A DNA stretch of 64,000 nt from CAMAVH01 sp046297835 (GCA_046297835.1 JBKBHI010000004.1:186001-250000), one strand, 5' to 3'. Positions 52,756-62,527 are shown, counted from the stretch's first letter. Notes: a model not told the origin generated them from the letters alone. A program made the numbers and translations.

Positions 52756-54048
52756 ATGGCTTTGCGCTCAATGAGCGATCCAGACACCGCTTCCTCTGGT
52801 CAAGTTCAGAGTCTTTCGGACCGGTTCAACCAGAATTGCTTTTGCGTCACGCTCGACCGAAGGGCGCTTTGCGAGGCGCTGGAGCGCGAGGCTAGCGATC
52901 CAGCGTTCTGCGAGACTTTCATTCGCCCGAAGGCTCACTTGTTCTCGAACGTGCCGGTGTTTCTCTCAGCCACAGAAGTGGCCGAGATGCAGAAGGTGGT
53001 GGCCGCTGTCGAAACGACAGCCCGGCTGCCTGCTTACAAAGCTGCGGTTCTGTCCCGGGCACCTGAAATCTCGCAGCAGGACCACGGCCCGGTTGGTGCG
53101 ATGATGGGCTACGACTTCCATCTTGGTGAAGACGGTCCGCGGCTAATCGAGATCAATACCAACGCCGGCGGGGCATTCCTCAATGCCCTTCTCGCAAAGG
53201 CGCAGCGCAAGTGTTGCGCCGAAATGGACATGCCACTGACGCCGCACACCTTCGAGGACGCGGCGTTTCGCATGTTTCAGGACGAATGGATGCGCCAGAG
53301 GGGAGCCGGCGCCGTACGTCGGATTGCTATCGTCGACGACATGCCAGAGGAACAGTATCTCTACCCTGAGTTCGTGCTCGTGCGGCAAGTTCTGGCCGCG
53401 CGAGGCGTGGACGCGATTATCGCGGATGCCAGCCATCTTCGCTATGAGGCGGCCCGGCTCAGCGTCGAGGGGAAGCAAATCGACCTCGTGTATAACCGCG
53501 TCACCGATTTCGCGTTTGATCAGCCTGAGCACAGGTCGCTACGAGAGGCTTACCGCGATGGCGCGGTGGTCGTAACGCCGAATCCGCACAACCACGCCTT
53601 GCTCGCCGACAAGCGCAACCTTTCGCTCCTCTCCGATCCGGCGATCCTCGAGGCCTGGGGCGTGGACCCAATCCTTCTGGCTCAGCTCAAAGCTGTCCCA
53701 CGCACTGTCCTTGTCACCCCAGAGAACGCCGACGAACTGTGGAGGTCGCGTAAGGACCTATTCTTTAAGCCGACGGGCGGACATGGCGGCAAGGCGGTGT
53801 ACCGCGGCGACAAGGTGACGAAGGGCGTCTGGTCAGAAATCGAGCGGGGCGGCTACGTTGCCCAGACCTTGGTCCGGCCGAGCGAACGCATGATCAGGAT
53901 CGACGAGACGCCGCAGGCGCGCAAGATGGACGTTCGGCTGTATACCTACGCTGGGCAGGTGCTTCTGGTGGCTGCGCGCCTCTACCAAGGCCAGACCACA
54001 AATTTCAGGACGCCAGGGGGCGGGTTCGCTCCGGTGTTTGTGGTGTAG
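52756..54048 (+). CDS. ATP-grasp-like protein of unknown substrate
   Basis: About 430 residues (start uncertain; GTG 52735 and ATG 52771 are alternatives). The middle contains DFHLGEDGPRLIEINTNAGGAFLNALL, an ATP-grasp-like metal site with the sequence out of usual order, and the C-terminal part FFKPTGGHGGKAVYRGDK with RKMDVRLYTYAGQVLLVAARLYQGQTTNFRTPGGGFAPV, resembling glutathionylspermidine synthase or circularly permuted ATP-grasp. It would form an amide bond. It follows the GAPDH by under 100 bases. Confidence 0.72.
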   Translation: MALRSMSDPDTASSGQVQSLSDRFNQNCFCVTLDRRALCEALEREASDPAFCETFIRPKAHLFSNVPVFLSATEVAEMQKVVAAVETTARLPAYKAAVLSRAPEISQQDHGPVGAMMGYDFHLGEDGPRLIEINTNAGGAFLNALLAKAQRKCCAEMDMPLTPHTFEDAAFRMFQDEWMRQRGAGAVRRIAIVDDMPEEQYLYPEFVLVRQVLAARGVDAIIADASHLRYEAARLSVEGKQIDLVYNRVTDFAFDQPEHRSLREAYRDGAVVVTPNPHNHALLADKRNLSLLSDPAILEAWGVDPILLAQLKAVPRTVLVTPENADELWRSRKDLFFKPTGGHGGKAVYRGDKVTKGVWSEIERGGYVAQTLVRPSERMIRIDETPQARKMDVRLYTYAGQVLLVAARLYQGQTTNFRTPGGGFAPVFVV

Positions 54049-54334
54049 AAGCCCAGCAATTCTCGCCATTACGGGGCGTATGATTCAGAGAACATTGGAT
54101 ATACGGTTCTTTCCCTCCGCCACTTCCCCCTTTTTGTCAGCGCAGCGCATGCGTGAGCTGACGTTCGGTTCCCTCGCGACGATGACGCTGCCTGTTCCCG
54201 ACGCGGGTTCCACGCTCGTCTGCCCGGCAATTTGCGATATCGCTAAAGCTTGAAGGGGAGCTCAGGCTGGCTGGCGTACCATGCCCTGCCGCGTGGCCGG
54301 CGCCGTCCAAGATATTCACTGCGAGAGGCATGTC
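54049..54334. other. Gene-free stretch at the right edge of the island
   Basis: 286 bases between the ATP-grasp gene and the sugar dehydrogenase. I see no convincing gene, RNA or clear terminal repeat; only a short 34-codon frame at about 54149-54253, which I do not support. The change in gene content here suggests an island junction. Confidence 0.4.
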
Positions 54335-55513
54335 ATGACCTATGCGACGAAATTTGCAATCCCCGCAGCGGACTTGGCGGCTGCGGCAAAGTTCGGCGGC
54401 GCAGGTCTCATCGTCGCGCTCGCGGCGATCTGGAGCGCGCCCGCTTTCTCGCAAGCGACAATCGTGAACACGCAATCGGGCCCGGTGCGCGTCGAGGTCG
54501 TGACCGACGACCTGACGCATCCTTGGGGCATGACGTTCTTGCCGGACGGACGGATGCTGGTGACCGAGCGTCCGGGCCGCTTGCGGCTGGTCGGCGTCGA
54601 CGGCGGCGTTTCCGCGCCGTTGTCCGGCGTGCCGAGGGTCTATGCTTCCGGTCAGGGCGGGCTGCTCGATGTCGCGTTGTCGCCCTCGTTCGCGACGGAT
54701 CGCTGGGTCTATCTATCGTTTTCCGAACCAGGCGAAGGCGGCGCGTCGACGGCGGTGGCACGCGGCCGCCTGAACGCGGCGGCGAGCGCCTTGGAGAATG
54801 TCGAGACGATCTTTAGGCAAACACCCAAGGTTTCCGGCGGGCGGCATTTCGGCTCGCGCTTGGCCTTCGCGCGGGATGGTCGCCTGTTCGTGACGATGGG
54901 TGATCGCGGCTCCGACGACCAAGCGCAAGACCTGTCGAATCATATCGGCACGGTTGCACGCATCGAGGCGGACGGGTCTGTGCCCGGCGACAACCCCTTC
55001 GTCGGCCGCGCCGGCGCGCGGCCGGAGATCTGGTCCTACGGTCATCGCAACGGGCAAGGCGCGGCGATCCATCCGCAAACCGGCGCGTTGTGGCAGCATG
55101 AGCAGGGCCCGCGCGGCGGCGACGAGATCAACATCCCTGAGGCCGGCAAGAATTACGGCTGGCCGCTGGTCAGCTGGGGCAGCCAATATTCAGGCTGGCC
55201 GATCCCCGATCCTGCTACGCGCCCTGATCTGACGGACGCGATCTATCACTGGAATCCCGTTATCGCCGCCTCGGGCATGGCCTTCTATACGCAGGACGCG
55301 TTTCCGGCCTGGCGCGGCAGCTTGCTCGTGGGCGGCCTGGTCGCCCGCGGCGTCGTGCGGCTGACGCTGCAAGGCGACAAGGTCACGGGCGAAGAGCGGA
55401 TCGCGCTGGGTGCGCGGATCCGCGACGTCCGTCAGGGACCGGATGGCAAGGTCTACGCGCTGACCGACGAATCGGATGGCAAGTTGCTGCGGTTGTCGCC
55501 GGCCGCGCGGTGA
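54335..55513 (+). CDS. PQQ-dependent aldose sugar dehydrogenase (Asd/YliI-like)
   Basis: Start at 54335 follows GAGAGG. 392 residues: signal segment (GGAGLIVALAAIWSAPAFSQ), then beta-propeller with DDLTHPWGMTFLPDGRMLVTERPGRL, GGRHFGSRLAFARDGRLFVTMGDRG, EIWSYGHRNGQGAAIHPQTGALWQHEQGPRGGDEINIPEAGKNYGWP. The His and the RGGDE segment belong to the PQQ site. It oxidises aldoses in the periplasm. Confidence 0.95.
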   Translation: MTYATKFAIPAADLAAAAKFGGAGLIVALAAIWSAPAFSQATIVNTQSGPVRVEVVTDDLTHPWGMTFLPDGRMLVTERPGRLRLVGVDGGVSAPLSGVPRVYASGQGGLLDVALSPSFATDRWVYLSFSEPGEGGASTAVARGRLNAAASALENVETIFRQTPKVSGGRHFGSRLAFARDGRLFVTMGDRGSDDQAQDLSNHIGTVARIEADGSVPGDNPFVGRAGARPEIWSYGHRNGQGAAIHPQTGALWQHEQGPRGGDEINIPEAGKNYGWPLVSWGSQYSGWPIPDPATRPDLTDAIYHWNPVIAASGMAFYTQDAFPAWRGSLLVGGLVARGVVRLTLQGDKVTGEERIALGARIRDVRQGPDGKVYALTDESDGKLLRLSPAAR

Positions 55514-55554
55514 CGCCCTCGCGCGATGGATGATGGGCGTGCAGGGCCGCGGCG

Positions 55555-57078
55555 TCATCGACCGGAACCGAGCCCGTCCTTATAACGCTCGCGCAGCGCG
55601 CTTTTTTGCACTTTGCCCATCGTGTTTCGCGGCAATTCGGCGACGGCCAGGATGCGCTTGGGAATTTTGAAGCGCGCGAGCCGGGCGGATAGCGCGTCGC
55701 GCGCGGCCTTTTCGTCGACCGTCATGCCAGGCGCGGCGACGACCACGGCCATCACCGCTTCGCCGAAATCCGCATGGGGCACGCCGAACACGGCCGATTC
55801 GACGACGCCCGGCAGGTCGTTCAAAGCGTCTTCGATCTCCTTCGGATAGACGTTGAGGCCGCCGGAGATGATCATGTCCTTGTCGCGGCCGATGATCGTC
55901 ACATAGCCGTCGTCGCTCATGGTTCCGAGATCGCCGGTGATGAAGAAGCCGTCGCCGCGAATCTCCTCGGCGGTCTTTTCCGGCAAGCGCCAATAGCCGC
56001 TGAACACGTTGGGGCCGCGCACCTCGATGACGCCGATCTCGCCGCGCGGCAGCGCGCGGCCGTGCTTGTCGCAGATGCGGACCTCGACGCCGGGCAAAGC
56101 GGGGCCGACGGTTCCGGGACGCCGCTCGCCGTCCAGCGGGTTCGAGCAGTTCATCCCCGTTTCGGTCATGCCATAGCGTTCGAGGATCGCGTGTCCGGTT
56201 CTGTCCGCGAAAGCCGCGAATGTTTCGCTGAGCAGCGGGGCGGATCCGGAGACGAACAGCCGGATGGTCTTGCAGCGTTCGGCGCCGAACTGCGGATGGG
56301 CAAGCAGCCGCGTGTAGTAAGTCGGCACGCCCATGAACAGGGTCGCGTCCGGCAGATGTTGGATGACGAGCGCCGGGTCGAACTTCGGCAGCAGGATCAT
56401 TTTGCCGCGATTGAGCAGCATCAAATTCGTCGCGACGAACAGGCCGTGGATATGGAACAGCGGCAGGGCGTGCAGCAGCGTATCGTCGGGGCGGAAGCCC
56501 CAGGCGGCGTGCAGCGTCCGAACATTGGACGCGAGGTTGCCGTGCGTCAGCATCGCGCCCTTCGACCGGCCGGTGGTCCCCGACGTGTAGAGGATGGCGG
56601 CGACGTCTCCGCTGGCGCGCTCGGCGATCTCGTCGAGCGGAACAAGCCGCGCGGCCTGATCGGCGAGCGAGCCGCTGCCGTCGGCCTCCAGGGTGAAGAT
56701 ATGGCGCGGCGCGCTTGCGCCGGCCAGAGCGCCCAAGCCGGCCGCCTTGGCGGCGGAGGTGACGAAGACGGCCGGCTCGGCGTCATCGAGGAAAAACCGC
56801 ACCTCGGGTTCGGTGTAGGCCGGGTTCATCGGCAGGAAGATTGCGCCGACTTGCAAGGCCGCGAGATACAAGCCGATGTTCTGCGGCGAATTCTCGACTT
56901 GGCAGGCGACCCGGTCGCCGGGCCGCACGCCGCTCGACAGCAGCAGCGCCGCGAAGCGTCCGGTCATTTCCTTGAGCCCGGCGAAACTTAAGGTTTTGCC
57001 GTGATGGTCGCGCAGAAAAACGGCGGACGGGTCGGCGGAAAAGCCGGCATGAAAGATCGCGTAAAGATTGGCGTTCAT
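55555..57078 (-). CDS. matB: AMP-dependent acyl-CoA ligase, malonyl-CoA synthetase (MatB)-like
   Basis: 507 residues. P-loop motif ILYTSGTTGRSKGAMLTHGN near 160, adenylation motif RYGMTETGMN near 300, GYWRLPEKTAEEIRGDGFFITGDLG, and the catalytic lysine region LPRNTMGKVQKSALRERY. The overall pattern fits malonate-CoA ligases. It activates malonate or a similar acid. 21 bases before it ends the molybdoenzyme operon. Confidence 0.9.
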   Translation of the reverse strand: MNANLYAIFHAGFSADPSAVFLRDHHGKTLSFAGLKEMTGRFAALLLSSGVRPGDRVACQVENSPQNIGLYLAALQVGAIFLPMNPAYTEPEVRFFLDDAEPAVFVTSAAKAAGLGALAGASAPRHIFTLEADGSGSLADQAARLVPLDEIAERASGDVAAILYTSGTTGRSKGAMLTHGNLASNVRTLHAAWGFRPDDTLLHALPLFHIHGLFVATNLMLLNRGKMILLPKFDPALVIQHLPDATLFMGVPTYYTRLLAHPQFGAERCKTIRLFVSGSAPLLSETFAAFADRTGHAILERYGMTETGMNCSNPLDGERRPGTVGPALPGVEVRICDKHGRALPRGEIGVIEVRGPNVFSGYWRLPEKTAEEIRGDGFFITGDLGTMSDDGYVTIIGRDKDMIISGGLNVYPKEIEDALNDLPGVVESAVFGVPHADFGEAVMAVVVAAPGMTVDEKAARDALSARLARFKIPKRILAVAELPRNTMGKVQKSALRERYKDGLGSGR

Positions 57079-57099
57079 CGACGTCTTTCTATTTTGCCG

Positions 57100-59421
57100 T
57101 CAGGCGCGCGGCTCGATGGTCGGCGGCGTATTGACATGCAGGGCGGGCAGGGGGCCGTCCCAACGCTCGACCTCGACGAGGCAAGACTGCGCGCTCGCGC
57201 ATTGGCTGAGTTGCGACGTGCCTTGGTCTCGCGTCAGCACGTTGGGATTGCCGTGCGCTTCCAGGCTGCCGGCCTCGCCCGGCCGTTCGAGGTCGAACCA
57301 AGCGCCGGTGGCAAGCGAGACGACGCCGGGGCGCAGCTCGTCGGTCGGCACGGCGCCGGCCAGGCATTGGCCGCGGTCGTTGAACAGCCGGACGATGTCG
57401 CCGGCCTTGATGCCGCGCGCTTCGGCGTCGGCGGCGTTGATCAGCACGGGTTCGCGGCCTTGGATCTTCGCCGCTTGCGAGACGCGGCCCTGGTCCATCT
57501 GGCCATGCAGGCGCGTCGCCGGTTGCGGCGATAAAAGATGCAGCGGATAGCGCGCGGCGAGCGGCGAGGCGAGCCATTCGCGCGGCTCGAGCCATGTCGG
57601 ATGGCCGGGGCAATCGTCGTAAGCGAAGCCGGCGATGGCGTCGGAGTAAAGCTCTATGCGGCCCGATGGGGTCTGTAGCGGCGCGCCGGCAGGATCGTCG
57701 CGAAAGCGCCTCAGCAGGGTGAATTCCTCGCCCTCCGGGGCTGGCGGCATCTCGGCATGGCCACGCGCCCAGAAGGCCTCGAAATCGGGAATGGCGATGC
57801 CGAGCTTGGCGATACGCGCGCGGTTGTCCTCATAGAGATGGCGCAGCCATTCCATCTCGCCCCGCCCCTCGGTAAAGCGATCTTTGATGCCGAGCCGTTC
57901 GGACAGCGCCGTGTAGATCGCGAAATCGCTCATGGCCTGCCCTTGCGGCGGCACGGCCTGCTGCATCGCCATGATGAAGCGGTCGCGGCCGTTGATCCCG
58001 ATATCGTTGCGCTCGAGCGTCGTGGTCGCCGGCAGGACGATGTCGGCATGACGCGCGATCGGCGTCCACCAGGGCTCATGGACGACGATGGTCTCCGGCT
58101 TCTGCCAAGCGCGCAGCAGGCGATTGAGGTCTTGATGGTGGTGGAACGGATTGCCGCCGCCCCAATAGATCAGGCGGACATCGGGAAATTCCACCCAGCG
58201 GCCGTTGAATTGACAGCCGTCGCCGGGCCGTTCGAGCATTTCGGTCAGCCGCGCGGCGGGGATGTTGCACCCCGTCGGGTTCACGCCGGCGGGCAGGGCG
58301 ATCGACGGCGTCGCCGGCCGGTTGCTGCCGCGGCCGTTGATCGAGCCGTAGCCGAATCCGAAGCCGGTGCCGGGCTTGCCGATGCCGCCGAGCATCGCCG
58401 CGAGCGCGATCAGCATCCAATAGGGCTGCTCGCCGAAGTCGGCGCGCTGGATCGACCAGGTCGCGGTCAGCATGGTCGGCAGGCGCGCCATATCGTCGGC
58501 CAAATCGCGGATCGTTTCGGCCGGAATATCCGATAGCCTCGCCGCCCACTCCGGCGTTTTGGCGACGCCGTCGCTCTCGCCGAGGATGTAGGCCTTCAGG
58601 CGCGCGAAGCCGACCGTATAGCGGTCGAGAAAGGCTTGGTCGTGGCGGCCCGTCGAGATGATTCGGTGCGCCAGCCCGAGCATGACCGCCGTATCGGCGT
58701 TGGGCCGGATCGACAGCCATTCGTTGCCGGGCAGATTGGGATTGTCGCGGCTGAGCGGCGAGATGTTGACGATGCGCAAGCCGGCGGCGGAAGCCTGGCG
58801 CAGCAGATTGTGGCTGCTGTGCTGGCCGAAGCCGCCCGACGCGATGCTCCAGTTCTTCGTCACCATGCCGCCGAAGGCGACGACCAGCTTGGCGTGGCGC
58901 GTGATCGCGGCCCAGGAGGTGATGGCGCCTTCGACCGAACTGTAATCGCCGACCACGTGCGGCAAAATCGTCATCGCCGCGCCGTAAGAGTAATTGGTCA
59001 CTTGCCCGGTGTAGCCGCCCGCGAGACCAAGAAAGCGGCGCATCTGGCTCTGCGCATGATGAAATCTTCCTGCCGAAGACCAGCCGCTGCAGCCGCCGAA
59101 TATGCTGGGCGAGCCGTATGTCGATCGCACTCGGCTCATTTCGCTTGCGACGAGATCGAGCGCCTCGGACCAATCGACCGGGACGAACGATTCGGCGCCG
59201 CGCCCGGCGCCGCGATGGCGCGGGCCCTTCTCCAACCAGCCTTTGCGGATGTAAGGACGGTCGATGCGCAATGGGGAGTGGACGATGTCGGGCACGGCGG
59301 AAATTAATGAATCCGGGCTTGGGTCGCCCTCGAAGGGCCGCACGCCGACCACGCGGCCATCCTCTATGGCGGCGCTGAAAGAGCCCCAGTGGGAGCTGTG
59401 GCGGACGTAGTCGATGGCCAT
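57100..59421 (-). CDS. Molybdopterin oxidoreductase, BisC/TorA/DMSO-reductase type
   Basis: 773 residues. The Mo-ligand serine region is GGCSGWSSAGRFHHAQSQ near 110; other family parts are IRPNADTAVMLGLAHRI, GFGFGYGSINGRGSNRP, IYWGGGNPFHHHQDLNRL and LHLLSPQPATRLHGQMDQG. It lacks a Tat signal (MAIDYVRHSSHWG) so it should be cytoplasmic, like biotin/methionine sulfoxide reductase BisC. It reduces S- or N-oxides. It is upstream of the acyl-CoA ligase. Confidence 0.93.
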   Translation of the reverse strand: MAIDYVRHSSHWGSFSAAIEDGRVVGVRPFEGDPSPDSLISAVPDIVHSPLRIDRPYIRKGWLEKGPRHRGAGRGAESFVPVDWSEALDLVASEMSRVRSTYGSPSIFGGCSGWSSAGRFHHAQSQMRRFLGLAGGYTGQVTNYSYGAAMTILPHVVGDYSSVEGAITSWAAITRHAKLVVAFGGMVTKNWSIASGGFGQHSSHNLLRQASAAGLRIVNISPLSRDNPNLPGNEWLSIRPNADTAVMLGLAHRIISTGRHDQAFLDRYTVGFARLKAYILGESDGVAKTPEWAARLSDIPAETIRDLADDMARLPTMLTATWSIQRADFGEQPYWMLIALAAMLGGIGKPGTGFGFGYGSINGRGSNRPATPSIALPAGVNPTGCNIPAARLTEMLERPGDGCQFNGRWVEFPDVRLIYWGGGNPFHHHQDLNRLLRAWQKPETIVVHEPWWTPIARHADIVLPATTTLERNDIGINGRDRFIMAMQQAVPPQGQAMSDFAIYTALSERLGIKDRFTEGRGEMEWLRHLYEDNRARIAKLGIAIPDFEAFWARGHAEMPPAPEGEEFTLLRRFRDDPAGAPLQTPSGRIELYSDAIAGFAYDDCPGHPTWLEPREWLASPLAARYPLHLLSPQPATRLHGQMDQGRVSQAAKIQGREPVLINAADAEARGIKAGDIVRLFNDRGQCLAGAVPTDELRPGVVSLATGAWFDLERPGEAGSLEAHGNPNVLTRDQGTSQLSQCASAQSCLVEVERWDGPLPALHVNTPPTIEPRA

Positions 59422-59503
59422 AATCGCGCCGGACCTTCCATGGCTGCATTGCCGGATGCAGCTAACATGTTAGGCTAGATGACAGTTCGGCAAAAACGAA
59501 GAA

Positions 59504-60367
59504 ATGGTTGTCATGCCAATCGCCCAGATACGCGGAGCCAGCATCAACTACGAAATTTTGGGCGAGCGCGGGCCTTGGGTCGCGCTCAATCCGGGCGGAC
59601 GCCGGGCGATGGATGCCGTGCGGCCCTTGGCCGAAATGATGGTCGCTGCAGGCTATCGCGTATTGATCCATGACCGCCGCAATTGCGGCGCTTCGGACGT
59701 CATGTTCGAAGGGGATGATTCCGAGTACGGCGTCTGGGTCGACGATTTGCATGAATTGCTGAAGATGAACGATGCGCTGCCGGCCGCCATCGGCGGCTTC
59801 TCCTCAGGCTGTCGTCAGTCGATCCTCTTCGCGCTGCGCTATCCCAAAGACGTTTGGGCCTTGCTGCTGTGGCGCGTCACCGGCGGCCCTTTCGCCGCCA
59901 AGCATTTGGCCGATCTCTATTACGGCCAATTCATGCGCGCGGCGGAACGCGGCGGCATGCAGGCGGTTTGCGAGATGGAGCATTTCCAGGAGCTGATCGC
60001 CGCCAACCCGGCGAACCGCGATCGCCTGCTGGCCATGGATCCAAAGACATTCATCGAGGTGATGAAAATCTGGAGCCAATATTTTTTGGACGACGCCGAT
60101 CTGCCGGTGATTGGCGCCAGCGAAGATCAATTGCGTTCGATCAAGGCGCCGACCGCCATCATTCCTGGCGATGATCGCGTCCATCCGCGCCAAGTGGGGT
60201 ACCGGCTGCAAACTTTGATCGCCGACAGCGAACTGCACGACTTCATGAAGCCCGACCTGGATGTCGACGTGGGCGATATCGAGGAGTGGTACAAAAAATA
60301 CGACCAGTTCGCGGCGGTCTTCGTCGCGCTCATGGACAAGGCGCAAGCCAAGCTTGCGAAAAGCTGA
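59504..60367 (+). CDS. Alpha/beta hydrolase
   Basis: 287 residues. Fold features: VALNPGGRRAMDAVRPLAEMM (oxyanion strand), YRVLIHDRRNCGASD, nucleophile Ser in GGFSSGCRQSI, acid in IPGDDRVHP and a C-terminal His. It is divergent from the molybdoenzyme. The substrate is not predictable. Confidence 0.88.
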   Translation: MVVMPIAQIRGASINYEILGERGPWVALNPGGRRAMDAVRPLAEMMVAAGYRVLIHDRRNCGASDVMFEGDDSEYGVWVDDLHELLKMNDALPAAIGGFSSGCRQSILFALRYPKDVWALLLWRVTGGPFAAKHLADLYYGQFMRAAERGGMQAVCEMEHFQELIAANPANRDRLLAMDPKTFIEVMKIWSQYFLDDADLPVIGASEDQLRSIKAPTAIIPGDDRVHPRQVGYRLQTLIADSELHDFMKPDLDVDVGDIEEWYKKYDQFAAVFVALMDKAQAKLAKS

Positions 60368-60491
60368 CGCGCGATCTTTTATGCGATCCCGCTCGGCGGG
60401 CGTTGCGCCGCGTCAGGCGCGAAATATTTGTGGCGTAGCTCGATAAAGATGCGGCCGCCTTTCAGGCATCCGGCGGCGGCGCTCGCCGCCG

Positions 60492-61484
60492 TCAGATGCG
60501 CGATTGCTCCATCGTCGAGGCGGCGAAAGCTTCCGCGATGGAGAGATGCTTCACCGACAGGCCCTGCTCGTGGTGGTAGCGCAGGAAAGCTTCGATGGTG
60601 ACGCGATTGGCGTCGATACCGTAGGGCCAGAAGTCGCGGCCGAACAGGGCCTCCATCTCGGCGGCCAGCGCGTCGCTCCACGGATGGGTGATTTTGGGGA
60701 TCGTCACGTTGCGCATGTCGTCGAGCGCCATGTCCTTGGCCTTGTCGAAGGCCTTGTAGACGCTGGCGGCGAGCCAGGGATTTTCCTTGAGCTTGCTCTC
60801 GAGAATGCCGATCACGTGCATGATCGGATAGATGCCTGTGCGCTTGTAGTAATCCTTCTCGGCGGCGACGAAGTCGGGAAAGAGGCGGCCGACGTTCGGC
60901 GCTTTGCGCAGGAAGCAGCTCGGCGCGCGCGGCGCGATCAGCGCGTCGATCTCGCCCTTCTCCAGCATGTCGGACAGCGTGCGGCCGGCGGGGATCGCCG
61001 TCAGCGACACGCCCTTGGGCGGCGTCAAGGTGACTTTCTCGGTGCGTCCAGCCTGCTCCAATCCGCCCGAATGCCAAGTGAAGTCGGTCGGCAGCACGCC
61101 ATATTCGTCTTTGAGCATGCCGCGCACCCAGGCCACCGCGCTCACCTGATATTCCGGCGCGCCGACCATCTTGCCCTTCAGGTCGGCCGGCGTCTTGATG
61201 CCGCGGTCGGTGCGGATGTAGATCGCCGAATGGCGGAATTTGCGGCCCGGGAACACCGGGATGGCGATGTAGGGGCAGTCGCCGCGCGCGCGCATGCTGG
61301 TGTAATTCGAAAAGCTGAGCTCGGTGACGTCGAATTCCTGGTGGTGCAGCGCGCGGTGGAACATCTCCTCGGGCTCGAGGTCGAAGTAGCGCATGTCGCA
61401 GCCCTCGATCGTCACGCGGCCGTCATACAGCGGCAAGGTGCGGTCGTAATTCCAACAGGCGACGGTCAAGGGCAGCAGGCTCAC
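60492..61484 (-). CDS. Solute-binding protein, 4,5-dihydroxyphthalate decarboxylase-like
   Basis: GTG start at 61484 preceded by GGAG; longer readings into the next gene's territory are out of frame with it. 330 residues with YDGRVTIEGCDMRYFDLEPEEMFHRALHHQEFDVTELSFSNYTSM, then LKGKMVGAPEYQVSAVAWVRGMLKDEYGV and APSCFLRKAPNVGRLFPDF. This is the DHPD/ABC substrate-binding fold; no signal peptide is visible. It may bind a carboxylate. The 124 bases upstream of 60492 to the hydrolase are non-coding. Confidence 0.85.
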   Translation of the reverse strand: MSLLPLTVACWNYDRTLPLYDGRVTIEGCDMRYFDLEPEEMFHRALHHQEFDVTELSFSNYTSMRARGDCPYIAIPVFPGRKFRHSAIYIRTDRGIKTPADLKGKMVGAPEYQVSAVAWVRGMLKDEYGVLPTDFTWHSGGLEQAGRTEKVTLTPPKGVSLTAIPAGRTLSDMLEKGEIDALIAPRAPSCFLRKAPNVGRLFPDFVAAEKDYYKRTGIYPIMHVIGILESKLKENPWLAASVYKAFDKAKDMALDDMRNVTIPKITHPWSDALAAEMEALFGRDFWPYGIDANRVTIEAFLRYHHEQGLSVKHLSIAEAFAASTMEQSRI

Positions 61485-61570
61485 GGGCGGGCTCCGGCAT
61501 GGCGGGGGCAAGGGATCAGGGACGCTATGGCCTGCCCCCCGGCCCGTCAAGCGCGCGCGGCTCGGCGGGC

Positions 61571-62527
61571 CTATCCCCCGTAAAGCGCGCCGGCGAGCGC
61601 CGCATATAGCGGGATGCCGAGCACGATGTTGAAGGGGAAGGTGATCGCCAGCGCGCCGGCGAGCGAGCAGGCGGCGTTCGCTTCCGGCAGGGCGAGGTGC
61701 ACGGCGGCTGGCGCGGCGATGTAGGAGGCGCTGGCGGCCAAGGTGCCGAGCACGATCGCGCCGCCCTCCGACAGGCCGGCGGCCATGCCGGCGGCGACGC
61801 CGAGCGCGCCATGGACGAGCGGCGCGCCGAGCGCGAACAGCAGCAGAGGCTTGCCGGCGCGCCACGCGTCGTCGGCCCGTTGAGCGGCGACGATGCCGAG
61901 CTCGAGCAGGAACAGGCACAGGAAGCCGATGAACAGGTCGCCGAAGAACGGCTGCACCGGCGCCAGGCCGGCTTTGCCGATCACGCCGCCGATGATCAGC
62001 CCGCCGACCAGCAGCAGGAAGCTTTTGGCCGACACCACTTCCTGAAACGCCGGCTTCAAGCCGCCGCCTTGCCCGGCGAGACGCGCCAGCATCAGCGCGA
62101 CGAGGATTGCCGGCACCTCCATGATGGCGAGGATCGCCGTCATGAAGCCTTCGTAGGCGACGCCTTGGGCGTCGAGGTAGGACAGGACCGCGATGAAGGT
62201 GACGGCGGAGACCGAGCCGTAATGCGCCGCCATCGAAGCGGCGTCCGGTACGCTGAAGCCGGCCCAGCGCTTGAGGATCGCGTAGGTCCATAGCGGGATG
62301 GCGAGGCAGAGGCCGATGGCCGCCAAGGCCGGCGGCGCGAAGGCGGCGAAACTCGTCTCGGCGAGCTCCGCCCCGCCCTTGAGGCCGATCGACAGCAGGA
62401 GGTAGATCGACACGGCTTCGAAGACGGGGGCGGGCAGGCGCAGGTTGCTGCGCAGCAGGGTCGCCGCCGCGCCGAGGCCGAAACAGAGAACGGGCGGCGA
62501 GAGCAGGGCGCTTGCGGCGAGCGACAT
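61571..62527 (-). CDS. SbtA-like sodium-dependent bicarbonate permease
   Basis: 318 residues, about ten membrane spans in two halves (LSPPVLCFGLGAAATLL; SIYLLLSIGLKGGAELAE; LCLFLLELGIVAAQRADD; SASYIAAPAAVHLALPEAN). The SIGLKGG and SYIAAPAA segments are typical of SbtA/DUF897. It imports bicarbonate with Na+. No adjacent SbtB (PII-like) gene is seen. Confidence 0.92.
   Translation of the reverse strand: MSLAASALLSPPVLCFGLGAAATLLRSNLRLPAPVFEAVSIYLLLSIGLKGGAELAETSFAAFAPPALAAIGLCLAIPLWTYAILKRWAGFSVPDAASMAAHYGSVSAVTFIAVLSYLDAQGVAYEGFMTAILAIMEVPAILVALMLARLAGQGGGLKPAFQEVVSAKSFLLLVGGLIIGGVIGKAGLAPVQPFFGDLFIGFLCLFLLELGIVAAQRADDAWRAGKPLLLFALGAPLVHGALGVAAGMAAGLSEGGAIVLGTLAASASYIAAPAAVHLALPEANAACSLAGALAITFPFNIVLGIPLYAALAGALYGG

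Larger units (their letters stand above)
31911..54048. other. Heavy-metal / stress genomic island with mobile-element scars
   Basis: The block contains a copper operon, ChrA, stress proteins, truncated transposases and truncated cytochrome c fragments, with several AT-richer stretches (for example 32.4-32.7 kb) against GC-rich flanks. Gene content differs sharply from the prophage on the left and from the metabolic chromosome on the right. The outer limits are approximate. Confidence 0.6.

Noticed and set aside
61485..62291. N-terminal extension of the solute-binding protein by 269 residues
   Set aside because: The extra part is read antiframe through the SbtA-like gene and is Arg-rich nonsense; the GTG at 61484 has a good GGAG site.
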